In this document: positions 50,922 through 60,372 of the stretch, one piece after another
Layout of the letters: each line of letters opens with the position of its first letter
How positions within the stretch are numbered: position 1 is the stretch's first letter
Position numbers and translations under genes: made by a program
Notes under the pieces: generated by a model
The model's database searches: none
The model's input: the letters and a program-made list of their open reading frames with translations, nothing else
Told to the model about the DNA's origin: nothing
Source: Planctomycetia bacterium
GTDB taxonomy: Bacteria; Planctomycetota; Phycisphaerae; Phycisphaerales; SM1A02
DNA length: 64,000 nt
Direction of reading: 5' to 3'
Assembly (NCBI GenBank): GCA_005799475.1
Contig: SYGQ01000010.1
Span: 1 to 64,000, forward strand

Positions 50922-52312
50922 TGCGGGGAACGAGGACATCCCGCCGCGCCTCTGCGCTCGTCATCGTCATTTGGACGGTGGCGATCGCGGCAACCATCGT
51001 CGCCGGACTCCAGATTGCCACCTACAGGCAGGCCGTTCTGGGCAACGAGGCGCTCGCGCGGGTCCAGGCCCGTTGGGCCGCGCGGGCTGGACTTGAAACG
51101 ATGATCGCCATCATGGAGTGGCACACTGGGAACCCCGATCCCGATGACGCGTTGGCGATGATCAACGAACTCGACGACAACGCGATCGGGGATCTTGAGA
51201 CGGGCAGCTACGACATCCGTCACTTTCTCGACGATGTGGAGTATGTGGGGCCAATGGACGAACACGCCAAGGCCAACATCAACCTGCTCAGTTCGAACGA
51301 TCTCCTCAACATCCCAGACATGACGCCCGATGTGGCCGGTGCCATCACGGACTGGCGCGACGCCGACGAGGAACAGAGCATGATCGGCGCGGAGAAGTCC
51401 TACTACGCCAATCGCGGCCTCGGCTATGAGCCGCGCAATGGAAACCTGCGCTCGTTCGCAGAACTCGAACTCGTCGCGGGAGTTTGGCCCGAGTACATCC
51501 GCGGCGAAGACTGGAACCTCAACGGACGACTGGACTCCAATGAAGACGACGGCGAGCAGTCCTGGCCTGAGGACAAGGCCGACGGCATCCTCGACGCAGG
51601 GTGGTCGTCGATCCTCACATCGTTCTCGCGAACTTCTCCAAACGGAGCGAGCGGTGAGCCCCGGCTCAATCTGAAGGTGGCCACCGCAGAGGATGTCACC
51701 GAACGCACTGGGATCTCGGCACCGCAGGCCGCGGCGCTCTTGCAGTACGCGCAAACACCGAACGCGCGGCTCGAAAGCCTACTGACGACGCCGCTCTCGT
51801 TACTCGGCAGCGGCAATACTCCGGCGCAGCCCCAAGGAGGGACCACTGGCGGCGGACGCACGAATCGCTCAAGCGGCGGACGCAGCACCGGCGGCACGGG
51901 AGTGGCGCAAGCGGGCCCAGGGGACCTCGATGCCAACGCGCTGGGCAGGGTGCTCAATGAGTGCTCCCTCCAGGAGTTCACTCGCCCTTTGCCGGGAAAG
52001 ATCAACATCAACACCGTCTCTGGGCGCGTGCTTCGTGATGTGTTTGACATGAACCCGAAGCTTGTCGATACGCTTCTCTCCCGCCGCGACGCGAGGCCGA
52101 CTGGGCTCACGAGCGTCGCGGACATTCTTGAGATTCCCGGCATGACACGCGAAGTCCTTGCACCTCTCGCCAAGCACCTCGATGTGCAGAGTTTTGTCTT
52201 CACCGTGAGCAGCGTGGGTCGCTCCAGTACTGGTGGCACTGAGTGTGAAATCCTCGCGACGGTGGATCGTTCAACGCTGCCCGCGCAGATCCTGAGCTAC
52301 CGCGAACCATGA
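50921..52312 (+). CDS. gspK: Type II secretion tip protein GspK
   Basis: Caps the pseudopilus. The 463-residue protein has leader RRASALVIVIWTVAIAATIVAGLQ, GspK-like in lacking Phe/Glu at the cleavage site, and SAM-like domains (HAKANINLLSSNDLLNIPDMT; INTVSGRVLRDVF; SVADILEIPGMT). DWNLNGRLDSNE (197-208) is a full EF-hand calcium loop, and DKADGILDAG follows. A Gly/Ser/Arg-rich linker (about 305-325) splits the two halves. The ATG overlaps gspJ and the stop overlaps gspL (ATGA). Confidence 0.9.
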   Translation: MRGTRTSRRASALVIVIWTVAIAATIVAGLQIATYRQAVLGNEALARVQARWAARAGLETMIAIMEWHTGNPDPDDALAMINELDDNAIGDLETGSYDIRHFLDDVEYVGPMDEHAKANINLLSSNDLLNIPDMTPDVAGAITDWRDADEEQSMIGAEKSYYANRGLGYEPRNGNLRSFAELELVAGVWPEYIRGEDWNLNGRLDSNEDDGEQSWPEDKADGILDAGWSSILTSFSRTSPNGASGEPRLNLKVATAEDVTERTGISAPQAAALLQYAQTPNARLESLLTTPLSLLGSGNTPAQPQGGTTGGGRTNRSSGGRSTGGTGVAQAGPGDLDANALGRVLNECSLQEFTRPLPGKININTVSGRVLRDVFDMNPKLVDTLLSRRDARPTGLTSVADILEIPGMTREVLAPLAKHLDVQSFVFTVSSVGRSSTGGTECEILATVDRSTLPAQILSYREP

Positions 52313-54276
52313 CCGCCCTCCCGAAGTCCAAGCGATCTCAGCCACAGCGGCAGGCACCCGACCCGACGCTCGTGTGGGTGCTCTCGCCGACGCTTGAGGG
52401 CGAATCGGTTGCGGCCGTGCGAGTCGAGGCGCTGCGCGTGGGTTCGGCCGCCCCTCAGATCATCGACTCGTTCGCCTTCAACGGGCATGCATGCATCCGT
52501 GAGGTGCTCACCCGGTGCGAGGCCACGCCGCCGTCGCGAATCGTCGTCGTCCTTCCCGGCAGCGCGGTCATTTGTAGGACGCTGACACTTCCCTCCGGGT
52601 CGGCAGACCAACTGGAGATGGCGCTCCGGCTGCAGATCGAGAACCTCCTGCTCGGGGGTTCGGCGCGATGGCGCACCGAAGGGGCGATGCTTCCCGCGAC
52701 TGATCCAGACGCGCCACGAAAGGCGTTGGTGGTCGAGTGGCCCGCGAAGCAGACGGCGCCAGCGGACCTCCTCCCGATCATGCAAGCGGTGCCGGTCACT
52801 TTCGCGCCCAGCATCGCGGCGCTCGCAACGCTCGTGACGGGCGCGATCGGCCTCGGCGCGTCCGAGTCGCTGGCGATGGACCTTGAGCGTGCTGCGGGCT
52901 CGATCGCCATCGCGTTCAGTAACGGACTCAAGAGCGCGTTCCGCGTGGTGCGCGAGGATGGCACCAACGAGTCGCAGTGGCGCGACGCCATCGTGCGCGC
53001 ACTCCGCGAGACACTCCTCGCGGCGGAGGTTCCCGACACCGAAACCGAAGCGATCTGTGTGCGCGTCGAAAGCGCGATCGAGAGGCGATGCGAGGGATTC
53101 TTTGCGCCGCTCAGTGGCGGCATCGATTCATTTCGGTCGCTCATCAAGGGATCTCCCGACGACGACGCATGGTGGCACCAGAATGGCACGGCCGCCGGGG
53201 CGGCTGCGGCGCTGGGCCAACCCACGGCTCGCCTGTGCGGTCTCCGGGCGCACGAGGAGGTTGAGAATCCTGGGATCGCCCGGAGGATGCTCGCGGCGGC
53301 GATGAAACCGAAGGTGGCCGCGCGGCTCGCGATCGCGGCCACGGTCGCGATCGCGCTCGTTCCGCCTGCTGTCGCCGGCGCACGCCTTCTTTACCTCAGA
53401 TGGCTCCTCCCCGAACCGCAGGCCTATGGGCGAATCCTCGACCGCGATGACAAGCAGGGTTCCATGTATCGCGACTACGAGCGCTACGCCTGGCCGATCA
53501 CCAAGTTGCTCGGTGATGTCGCGTCAACAACCCCCGTGGGCATCGAGCTCGAGACCATCACGCTCGGTCAGGCTGCCCCACTGTCGGTGACTGGGACTTC
53601 GAAGCCCGTTGGATCAGGTTCGAACGCCGCGGATTCGATCCTCCAGATGGAAGCGCAGATGCGCGCGTCGGGAGTGTTCGACAGAGTGGAAAAGAGCTGG
53701 GATGCCCCCAACAACAACGGGGTCGTCAAGTTTGAGCTTGCCGCAGCGATCATCAAGCCGACCCTCGTCCCGAACTACACCGACGATCAAGACTTTGCCA
53801 AGCGAACATTGCGGGAGCGAAAGTACGGGTCCCTTCCATCCGAGGGGACATCGACAGCGCCGGACTCGCCGTCGGTGCCGACGCTCGCCAATGACAGCGC
53901 ACCCGACGCAGGGGCACCGCATCAGTCATCCGGCGAAGGGACCGCGGCGACAGCCGCAGCCAGTCCACCGGTCGCCGCAGCGGGCGCGAACTCTGGCGCC
54001 TCCGACGAGGCACGCACGCGGAGGCGCCCATCATCGGGGGGTGCCTCCGGCGGGACAGACATTGCTCGCCGCGGCAGCCCCGGCGCTCAAGCCGTCGCAC
54101 CTGCGGTCCCCGAGCCTCTCACGGACCAGCACATTGCGGCGATGACACAGGCCGAAGCGCGCGAGGCCGCCGGACGGGTCTCCACCGCACGCGGACTCAG
54201 CGGTCTCGATGAAGCGACCGAGGCTCGCCTCAAGGCGGAGTTTTACAAGTTGCTCGAACGGGCGCGCAATCCATGA
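52309..54276 (+). CDS. gspL: GspL/PilN-like inner-membrane assembly protein, extended
   Basis: Encodes 655 residues. The N-terminal ~300 have a GspL/PilM-like actin fold pattern (VVVLPGSAVICRTLTLP, LRLQIENLLLGG); a single helix (about 342-362) crosses the membrane and a PilN-like ferredoxin part follows (GIELETITLGQAAPLSVTG). The last ~140 residues are a Pro/Ala/Ser linker and a ~55-residue helical module starting PEPLTDQHIAAMTQAEAR. The same module ends the GspC-like protein two genes downstream. The start overlaps gspK by 4 bases and the stop overlaps the next gene by 4. Confidence 0.8.
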   Translation: MTALPKSKRSQPQRQAPDPTLVWVLSPTLEGESVAAVRVEALRVGSAAPQIIDSFAFNGHACIREVLTRCEATPPSRIVVVLPGSAVICRTLTLPSGSADQLEMALRLQIENLLLGGSARWRTEGAMLPATDPDAPRKALVVEWPAKQTAPADLLPIMQAVPVTFAPSIAALATLVTGAIGLGASESLAMDLERAAGSIAIAFSNGLKSAFRVVREDGTNESQWRDAIVRALRETLLAAEVPDTETEAICVRVESAIERRCEGFFAPLSGGIDSFRSLIKGSPDDDAWWHQNGTAAGAAAALGQPTARLCGLRAHEEVENPGIARRMLAAAMKPKVAARLAIAATVAIALVPPAVAGARLLYLRWLLPEPQAYGRILDRDDKQGSMYRDYERYAWPITKLLGDVASTTPVGIELETITLGQAAPLSVTGTSKPVGSGSNAADSILQMEAQMRASGVFDRVEKSWDAPNNNGVVKFELAAAIIKPTLVPNYTDDQDFAKRTLRERKYGSLPSEGTSTAPDSPSVPTLANDSAPDAGAPHQSSGEGTAATAAASPPVAAAGANSGASDEARTRRRPSSGGASGGTDIARRGSPGAQAVAPAVPEPLTDQHIAAMTQAEAREAAGRVSTARGLSGLDEATEARLKAEFYKLLERARNP

Positions 54277-54884
54277 GCGGCGGCCGCAGCAAGCTCGCAG
54301 AGCGGTTCATGTCCCTGTCGCCCGGGCGCAAGGTCGCCGTCGCCGTGGTCGGCGGACTTATCCTCTGGCTCTTCGTCAACGACTATGTGTGGAGCTACGC
54401 GACGGAGTGGAATGCAGCGGCCGACCGACTTGAAACGCTATTGCAGCGCGGCGCCCAACGCCAGGCGGCGCTGTCGAAGGATGTGGAGCGCGCCGTGATC
54501 GCGTTCGGGAAAGCGGAAATCCCGTTGGACGAGGCGTCGACCTCACAAAGTCTGGCGAAGGCCATCACGGAGACACTGAGGACTCACCGCATTGCGAACT
54601 CCCCCTACGAGTCGCTTCAGGGCGGCAAACTGCCGGGGACCGCGTTTCAAGTGGGCGCGATCTCGGGCGCGCGTCTCGAACGCATCCGGGGTCAGGTGAG
54701 TTTCGAGACCGACGCCGACGAGGTCATCGGGATCCTCAGCGACCTCGAGTCTCACCCCGATGTGGACTCGATCTACTCGCTACGGATCAACCGGATGGGC
54801 GAAACGCGACGAGTGAATGTCAAGCTTGTGGCCGAGGCATGGGCGACAACCGCGAAGGACACGCGACCCGGGGCGACACCGTGA
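54273..54884 (+). CDS. gspM: GspM/PilO-like protein
   Basis: Encodes 203 residues: short cytoplasmic start (LAERFMSLSPGRKVAVAV, a typical GspM beginning), one helix (about 22-40), a coiled segment (about 45-85) and a ferredoxin-like periplasmic domain (VSFETDADEVIGILSDLESHPDVDSIYSLRI), all as expected for GspM/PilO partners of GspL. Overlap with gspL (ATGA) and with the next gene (TGATG) shows tight coupling. Confidence 0.82.
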   Translation: MSGGRSKLAERFMSLSPGRKVAVAVVGGLILWLFVNDYVWSYATEWNAAADRLETLLQRGAQRQAALSKDVERAVIAFGKAEIPLDEASTSQSLAKAITETLRTHRIANSPYESLQGGKLPGTAFQVGAISGARLERIRGQVSFETDADEVIGILSDLESHPDVDSIYSLRINRMGETRRVNVKLVAEAWATTAKDTRPGATP

Positions 54885-55888
54885 TGCACCCTCGGGCAAA
54901 TCTCCCCAGTGGAACCCGTTGGTCTGGCCCGTTCATCGTCAGTGGATTGGCGGTTTTTCTCGGATCCTGGGTTCTCTTGGGTGAAGCGATGCCCATCTTG
55001 GGAACGCTGCTCGTTCCGCATGGCAATGAAGGAGAAAGATCGGCGACTGATCGTGCTCTTGAACGACACCAAGACCTCATGAAAACTTCGCGGGATCGCT
55101 TCGCTGGGCGAAGTCTCTTCGTCATGCCGCCACCGCCCGAACGGAAGGCTCCGCCTGCTCCGCCGCCGCCCCCTCCACGAGTGGAGCCGGTCGACCCGCC
55201 GCCGCCACTGGCACCACCAGCGACCTACACAGGATCGGCGCCCAAGGGGGTCATCGGCACGACGGTCCTCTTCGACACTTTCTCCGTTCGGGTTGGTGAG
55301 GAGAAGAACGGCATCAAGGTGATCGGGATTGAGCCGCCGTCGAATGTGAAGATCGAACACATGGGTGGCAGCTACTCGGTGCCAATCTGGACACCGACGG
55401 ATTGGTCGAAGCTCGGTGCCATCTCGCATGCAGCAACGCCCTCGGGGATTCAGAGTGTCCCCTCGCCCGCAGTTGCACCCGAGCCCGTACCCGAGCCTGT
55501 GGCCGAACTCGTGCCCACGCCCGAGCCCGCGCTTGTGGCTGAGCCGGCGGTGCTGTCGACGGATCCTCCAGCGTCTCCGCCTGTGGTCGTCGAGCCGCCT
55601 CCACCGAGTCCGCCTCAGCCAGTCCGACCCGCCGCAGCGGCCTCGCTGGCGACACCGTACACGCCCGCGCGCGCGATTGCGGGCCCATCGAGCGTGGTGC
55701 CGCCAGCCGCCATTCCCGATCCGCTGACCCCGGAACAGATCCGGCTCATGTCGCAGGCGCAAGTCACCGCTGCGATCGCGCAAGTGAGCCGCGCACGGCA
55801 GCAACCCGGACTCGATGCCGCCACCCAAGGGCGATTGCGGCAGGAGTTTGATCTCCTTCGCGCCCGTCGCGCGGAACTCCCACGATGA
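54884..55888 (+). CDS. GspC/PilP-like periplasmic connector, proline rich
   Basis: Encodes 334 residues from ATG 54884: a membrane helix (about 15-37), a Pro-rich stretch of repeated PPP (about 85-120), a short beta domain (about 120-180; VLFDTFSVRVGEEKNGIKVIGI) at the place of a GspC HR/PilP domain, another Pro/Val/Ala-rich linker (about 195-265) and a terminal ~55-residue module beginning PDPLTPEQIRLMSQAQ, also present at the end of GspL. There is no PDZ domain. Its place before the secretin gene supports a GspC role; sequence similarity alone would not. Confidence 0.65.
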   Translation: MHPRANLPSGTRWSGPFIVSGLAVFLGSWVLLGEAMPILGTLLVPHGNEGERSATDRALERHQDLMKTSRDRFAGRSLFVMPPPPERKAPPAPPPPPPRVEPVDPPPPLAPPATYTGSAPKGVIGTTVLFDTFSVRVGEEKNGIKVIGIEPPSNVKIEHMGGSYSVPIWTPTDWSKLGAISHAATPSGIQSVPSPAVAPEPVPEPVAELVPTPEPALVAEPAVLSTDPPASPPVVVEPPPPSPPQPVRPAAAASLATPYTPARAIAGPSSVVPPAAIPDPLTPEQIRLMSQAQVTAAIAQVSRARQQPGLDAATQGRLRQEFDLLRARRAELPR

Positions 55889-55949
55889 ATCGGCAAGCAT
55901 TCCGCGCGAAACGCGTTCGACCAATGAGGACTACCCTCGGAGCCTGACC

Positions 55950-58553
55950 GTGAAGATGAATCCATACAAGAACCTCGTTGCGAGCGCGGCGGCTGCATGG
56001 CTCGCCATGCCCGTCTTGCTTGATGGCGCAGCGATGGCGCAGGGCGACGCAGGGAGCGGGATCCCCCCCGCCGCCGAGCGTCAGTTCCGCAAGGATCGTC
56101 GTCCGGTGGACATGAGCGAGATGGTGCTGCTCAATGTCAAGGGCACCAAGGTGGAGGAGTTCTTCGGGTTCATCGTCGAGTGCACCGGCAAGGCCGTCAT
56201 CCCGCGCTCGGACCAGCTTCGCAACGCGACCATCAATGTCCTGAGCGACAAGCCGGTCACGCGCCTGAAGGCACTCGAACTCATCTTCCAGGCGTTCCGG
56301 CTCAACGACATCGTCGTCGTGGAGACCGACGAGCTCATCATGATCGATGTCATGACGAACATGAACAAGCTCCTCCCCGGGCTCGTCCTTGGACCTTCGG
56401 TCGATGTCCTTGGCCTCGAAGAGACCGGGCAGATCTGCATCAAAGTGTTCCAGATCGAGAACACGAGGGCGCAGTCGATCTACGACCGCCTGATCACATC
56501 GAATCCCGACTACGCGAAGCTCGATGTCGATGTGAACTCGAACCAGATCATTCTCGAGGGCGATGTCGGACTCGCGAAGCGCTGCCAAGAGCTCATCGAC
56601 ATCCTTGATGTCGGGCCCTTCGCGGACACGCGCACTGAAACCTTCCGCATCCGGTACGCGGATGCGCAGGTCATTTCGGACTCCATCACCGCGATTTTCT
56701 CCGGCTCTTCGGCGTCAGGGACGGCGCGAACGGGCGCGGCCCGAGGCCAGCAGCGACCGGGCCAGAATGCGCCGCAAGCCGCGCAGCAGGGAACCGCTGA
56801 GGCGCCGCCGTTGGTGGTCACTGTGCTCCCGGCCACCAACTCGGTCACGGTGCGCACGACGCCCGACATGCTCAGGTCGATCGCGGATCTGATCGCCACA
56901 GCGTGGGACATCCCGCCCACCAAGGGCGGTGCGATCTTCAAGGCCTACGACCTCAAGTTCACCGACCCGCTGAAGGTGCGCGACCTCCTCCAGTCGCTCC
57001 TTGAGGCCGGGGGCGGCTCTGGCGGCGCTGGCCGCAGCCGTGGCGGGGCGACTCGGTTGGCGGGTGGTGGTGGTGGTGGTGGTGGCGAGTCGGGTGCCGA
57101 TGTCGCGGTCGCCAACATTTTCAAGATCGAGGCCTATCCAGACTCGAACCGGCTCGTCATTCTGACGAAGACCCCAGACAACTTCGTGTGGCTCGACGCG
57201 CTCATGGCCGAAATCGACACGCCGCTCGAGGTGGGCATGCCGACCAATGTGCAGCTGAAGTATGCGAGCGCAGTGAGTGTGGCCGAGATCGTCAACGCGC
57301 TTCTTGCCGAGAGCGGATCCGGTTCCGGTATCACTGCGCCCGAGGAAGGCGTCGAAGACCCATCGTCAAGTTTCGATGCGCAGGGCGCCACTGACTCATC
57401 CAACACAGGCGGCACAGGCTCGGGCTCGGGCGGCGGCGGGTCACAGGGCACGATCGAGTTCCCATGGCAGAACGCTCGCGGCGGCGCTGGCGGGGCAGAG
57501 ACGACTGAAGTGAGCGCGGTCATCGGGAAGAGCCGAGTGGTTCCCAATGCGAATCAGAACTCGCTTCTCGTCCTGGCGACGCCGGAAATCGAAGCCGCGG
57601 TGCTCAGGCTTATCGACGAACTCGACCAGCCTGGCCGTCAGGTGATGATCTCGAGTGTCCTCGCTGAGGTGGAACTGGGGGACCAGTTCGCGATGGGCAT
57701 CAAGTTCGGACCCTCGGGAACAGTGTCACCGGTCAATCCAAACAATGCCGTCGCCATCGACACCACCGTTGAGGGCACGAAGGATGGTCTTTTCCCCGAG
57801 CAATTCAATACCTTCACCTTTGCGTTCGGTCTCGACGCCACGGTCATCCTGCAGGCGCTGCAGCGAGACACAAGCGTCCGCATCCTGCAACAGCCGCGCG
57901 TCTTCACGACGGACAACAAGGAAGCACAGTTCTTTGCCGGCGACGATGTCCCCTTCTTGACTGGCACGACGACAGGCGGCACGACCGGTGGCGGCACCTC
58001 GTCGAGTTTCAACCAGATTCCTGTCGGCATCGGCCTCAATGTGCGCCCGCGCATCACGAAGGAGCGAAATGTGGCGATGGAAATCAAGGTCCTCCTCTCC
58101 AATGTGAACACCGCCTCGCCGCTCAATGTCGGCGGATCCGGCAACCCAACCATCTCGCGGCGATCGACCAATACCAATGTGACGATCAAGAACAACCAGA
58201 CGATCGTCATCAGCGGCGTTCGGGTCGAAAGCCAACAGAAGGAGAAGAATGGGTTCCCCATCCTTGGCAGCGTCCCGATCCTCGACCTCTTCTTCTCCAA
58301 CCAGAGCGATGTGAAGGCCAGCAAGGAACTGTTGATCTTCATCACGCCAACTGTGGTCGACAATCCCGACGAGAACGACACGAACTTCAACGCCGACGAG
58401 CGCGAGCGACTCGATGTGCTCTCGAAGCCGCTGAGCAAGGAGTCGGAGGATCTCGTCGAGAAGAATCGACTGCTGTTGCCGGAAAAACCCGGCGGCGAAC
58501 CGGTCAATCCGCTCGCACCCATCGAGCCCAACATCACACCCAACGGCCGGTGA
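55950..58553 (+). CDS. gspD: Type II secretion outer-membrane secretin GspD
   Basis: Forms the outer-membrane channel. The 867-residue protein has a signal peptide (to about residue 32, AAMA|Q), N0 (about 48-115), N1-N3 repeats (IKVFQIENTRAQSIYDRL, FRIRYADAQVISDSITAIF, NVQLKYASAVSVAEIVNAL) and the secretin core (VMISSVLAEVELGDQFAMGIKF, VRILQQPRVFTTDNKEAQFFAGDDVPF, QIPVGIGLNVRPRI, ISGVRVESQQKEKNGFPILGSVPILDLFF). Gly-rich inserts sit in N2/N3, one encoded by a GGT repeat. GTG 55950 has GGAG seven bases upstream and is preferred to ATG 55956. Confidence 0.95.
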   Translation: MKMNPYKNLVASAAAAWLAMPVLLDGAAMAQGDAGSGIPPAAERQFRKDRRPVDMSEMVLLNVKGTKVEEFFGFIVECTGKAVIPRSDQLRNATINVLSDKPVTRLKALELIFQAFRLNDIVVVETDELIMIDVMTNMNKLLPGLVLGPSVDVLGLEETGQICIKVFQIENTRAQSIYDRLITSNPDYAKLDVDVNSNQIILEGDVGLAKRCQELIDILDVGPFADTRTETFRIRYADAQVISDSITAIFSGSSASGTARTGAARGQQRPGQNAPQAAQQGTAEAPPLVVTVLPATNSVTVRTTPDMLRSIADLIATAWDIPPTKGGAIFKAYDLKFTDPLKVRDLLQSLLEAGGGSGGAGRSRGGATRLAGGGGGGGGESGADVAVANIFKIEAYPDSNRLVILTKTPDNFVWLDALMAEIDTPLEVGMPTNVQLKYASAVSVAEIVNALLAESGSGSGITAPEEGVEDPSSSFDAQGATDSSNTGGTGSGSGGGGSQGTIEFPWQNARGGAGGAETTEVSAVIGKSRVVPNANQNSLLVLATPEIEAAVLRLIDELDQPGRQVMISSVLAEVELGDQFAMGIKFGPSGTVSPVNPNNAVAIDTTVEGTKDGLFPEQFNTFTFAFGLDATVILQALQRDTSVRILQQPRVFTTDNKEAQFFAGDDVPFLTGTTTGGTTGGGTSSSFNQIPVGIGLNVRPRITKERNVAMEIKVLLSNVNTASPLNVGGSGNPTISRRSTNTNVTIKNNQTIVISGVRVESQQKEKNGFPILGSVPILDLFFSNQSDVKASKELLIFITPTVVDNPDENDTNFNADERERLDVLSKPLSKESEDLVEKNRLLLPEKPGGEPVNPLAPIEPNITPNGR
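57063..57084 (+). repeat. GGT trinucleotide repeat in gspD
   Basis: About seven GGT units encode a glycine run in a loop between N-domains. Changes of copy number would stay in frame. Confidence 0.7.
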
Positions 58554-59718
58554 TGATCGTCGCCCGCGCGACGGTGGCAGCGGCGCTGTTGGCACTCGCA
58601 GGATGCCAGCGACCCACGCCTGGGCCGCTCGTTGTCAGACTGCCCGAAGGGACGACCGCCGTTGCGCCAATCCCAGCGCAACCCGGAGTGAGCCAGGAAG
58701 CGGTCTTCTCACTCAAGCGCCTCGGAGAGGTGCCGTACGACGGATTCTCGCTGCCGCTCGTGTCGCCTGACGGTTCGATGGCTGCGATCCAGAGTGCGAA
58801 CTCGGCCCAGTGGCCGATCCTCCTTGGGGAGGGCGCTGGCACCCCGCTTGCGAAGGTGACCATCGTGCCCCTCCACGCCAGTGGTCTTGCCCCGCTCACC
58901 GAGGCCGATGGAGCGTCGCTCCTGCTCGGGCGCTCGGTGGACGCTGCGGGATTCCTCGTGGAGGCGCCGCAAGCTGATGGGTCGAGGTGGATTGGGAAGG
59001 TCGCGTGGACCGGTGGCGCTCCCGCGTGGCTCGTTCGGGACGACTTCATCAACGCCCATGCTTCAGCATCCTCGACGGGACTCCTCGCATGGTCCCGTCG
59101 CGCGCGCGAAGGCACTGGCTTCTCGTTGGCGATCGCGCCCATTGTGGAGGGTTCGTGCGGTCCCGTCTGCATGGTGGAGTCTGTCCGTGGCGCGAGTTGG
59201 CATGCGCCGACATTCTCGGGGGATGGACGAACGCTCTACGCGCTACGACTCGACGACGGTGTGCTGGCCGCGTGCGCGTTTCCGGTTGTCGATGGACGGA
59301 TTGAGACGCCGTCTGCCACGATGGAGTTGTCAGCGCGCGCGGATGCGCGCACGGCCTACCAGACGCTCACGGCGCTCCGGTGCGCTCGAACCACGCGGGG
59401 AAGTCTCGCGCTGCATCATCCCAGGTTTGCGCGCATGGCGATTTGGGACGCGGATGAAAACTCCGTGGCGTTGGCGAGTCCGGGCAGCGTCGCCCTGGCG
59501 GATCTGCAGGACGGGCGCTTGCTCTGCACAAGTGCGACCCGGCTCGCGATCGAACCCTCGCCATCGCGATCCAAGGCGACCGAGGCGTCGGTCGCTCTCG
59601 CGCTTCTTGATGCGGTCTGGATTCCAGTCAGTCTGGCGCCTGATGGCACCGTGCTGATTGTCCACCCCATCGCAGGACACCTAGAATTCGCCGAGTTCCG
59701 GCTCGCGCGATCCACGCC

Positions 59719-59722
<4 letters not shown>
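58553..59722 (+). CDS. Lipoprotein of unknown function, last gene of the secretion operon
   Basis: Encodes 389 residues. The N-terminus ends ALLALAGC, a good lipobox with Cys at about residue 18. The rest is beta-rich with repeats recalling WD40/TolB-like propellers (LVSPDGSMAAIQS, TFSGDGRTLYALRL), so it may be a beta-propeller lipoprotein of the outer membrane. Its ATG overlaps the gspD stop (TGATG). Pilotins of secretins are small lipoproteins near gspD, but this is far larger, so that role is speculative. The 3' end overlaps the acidic protein gene by 4 bases. Confidence 0.72.
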
Positions 59723-60321
<599 letters not shown>

Positions 60322-60333
60322 GGAAGCGCGGGG

Positions 60334-60362
60334 AGTATTCCCGCGGTCGCTTGCCTTGTCAA
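60334..60362 (-). promoter_or_regulatory. Near-consensus promoter for the acidic protein
   Basis: On the minus strand TTGACA (60362-60357), a 17-base spacer and AATACT (60339-60334), ending 12 bases before the ATG at 60321. It is the best promoter in the window. Confidence 0.7.
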
Positions 60363-60372
60363 CCCCTCCCAC

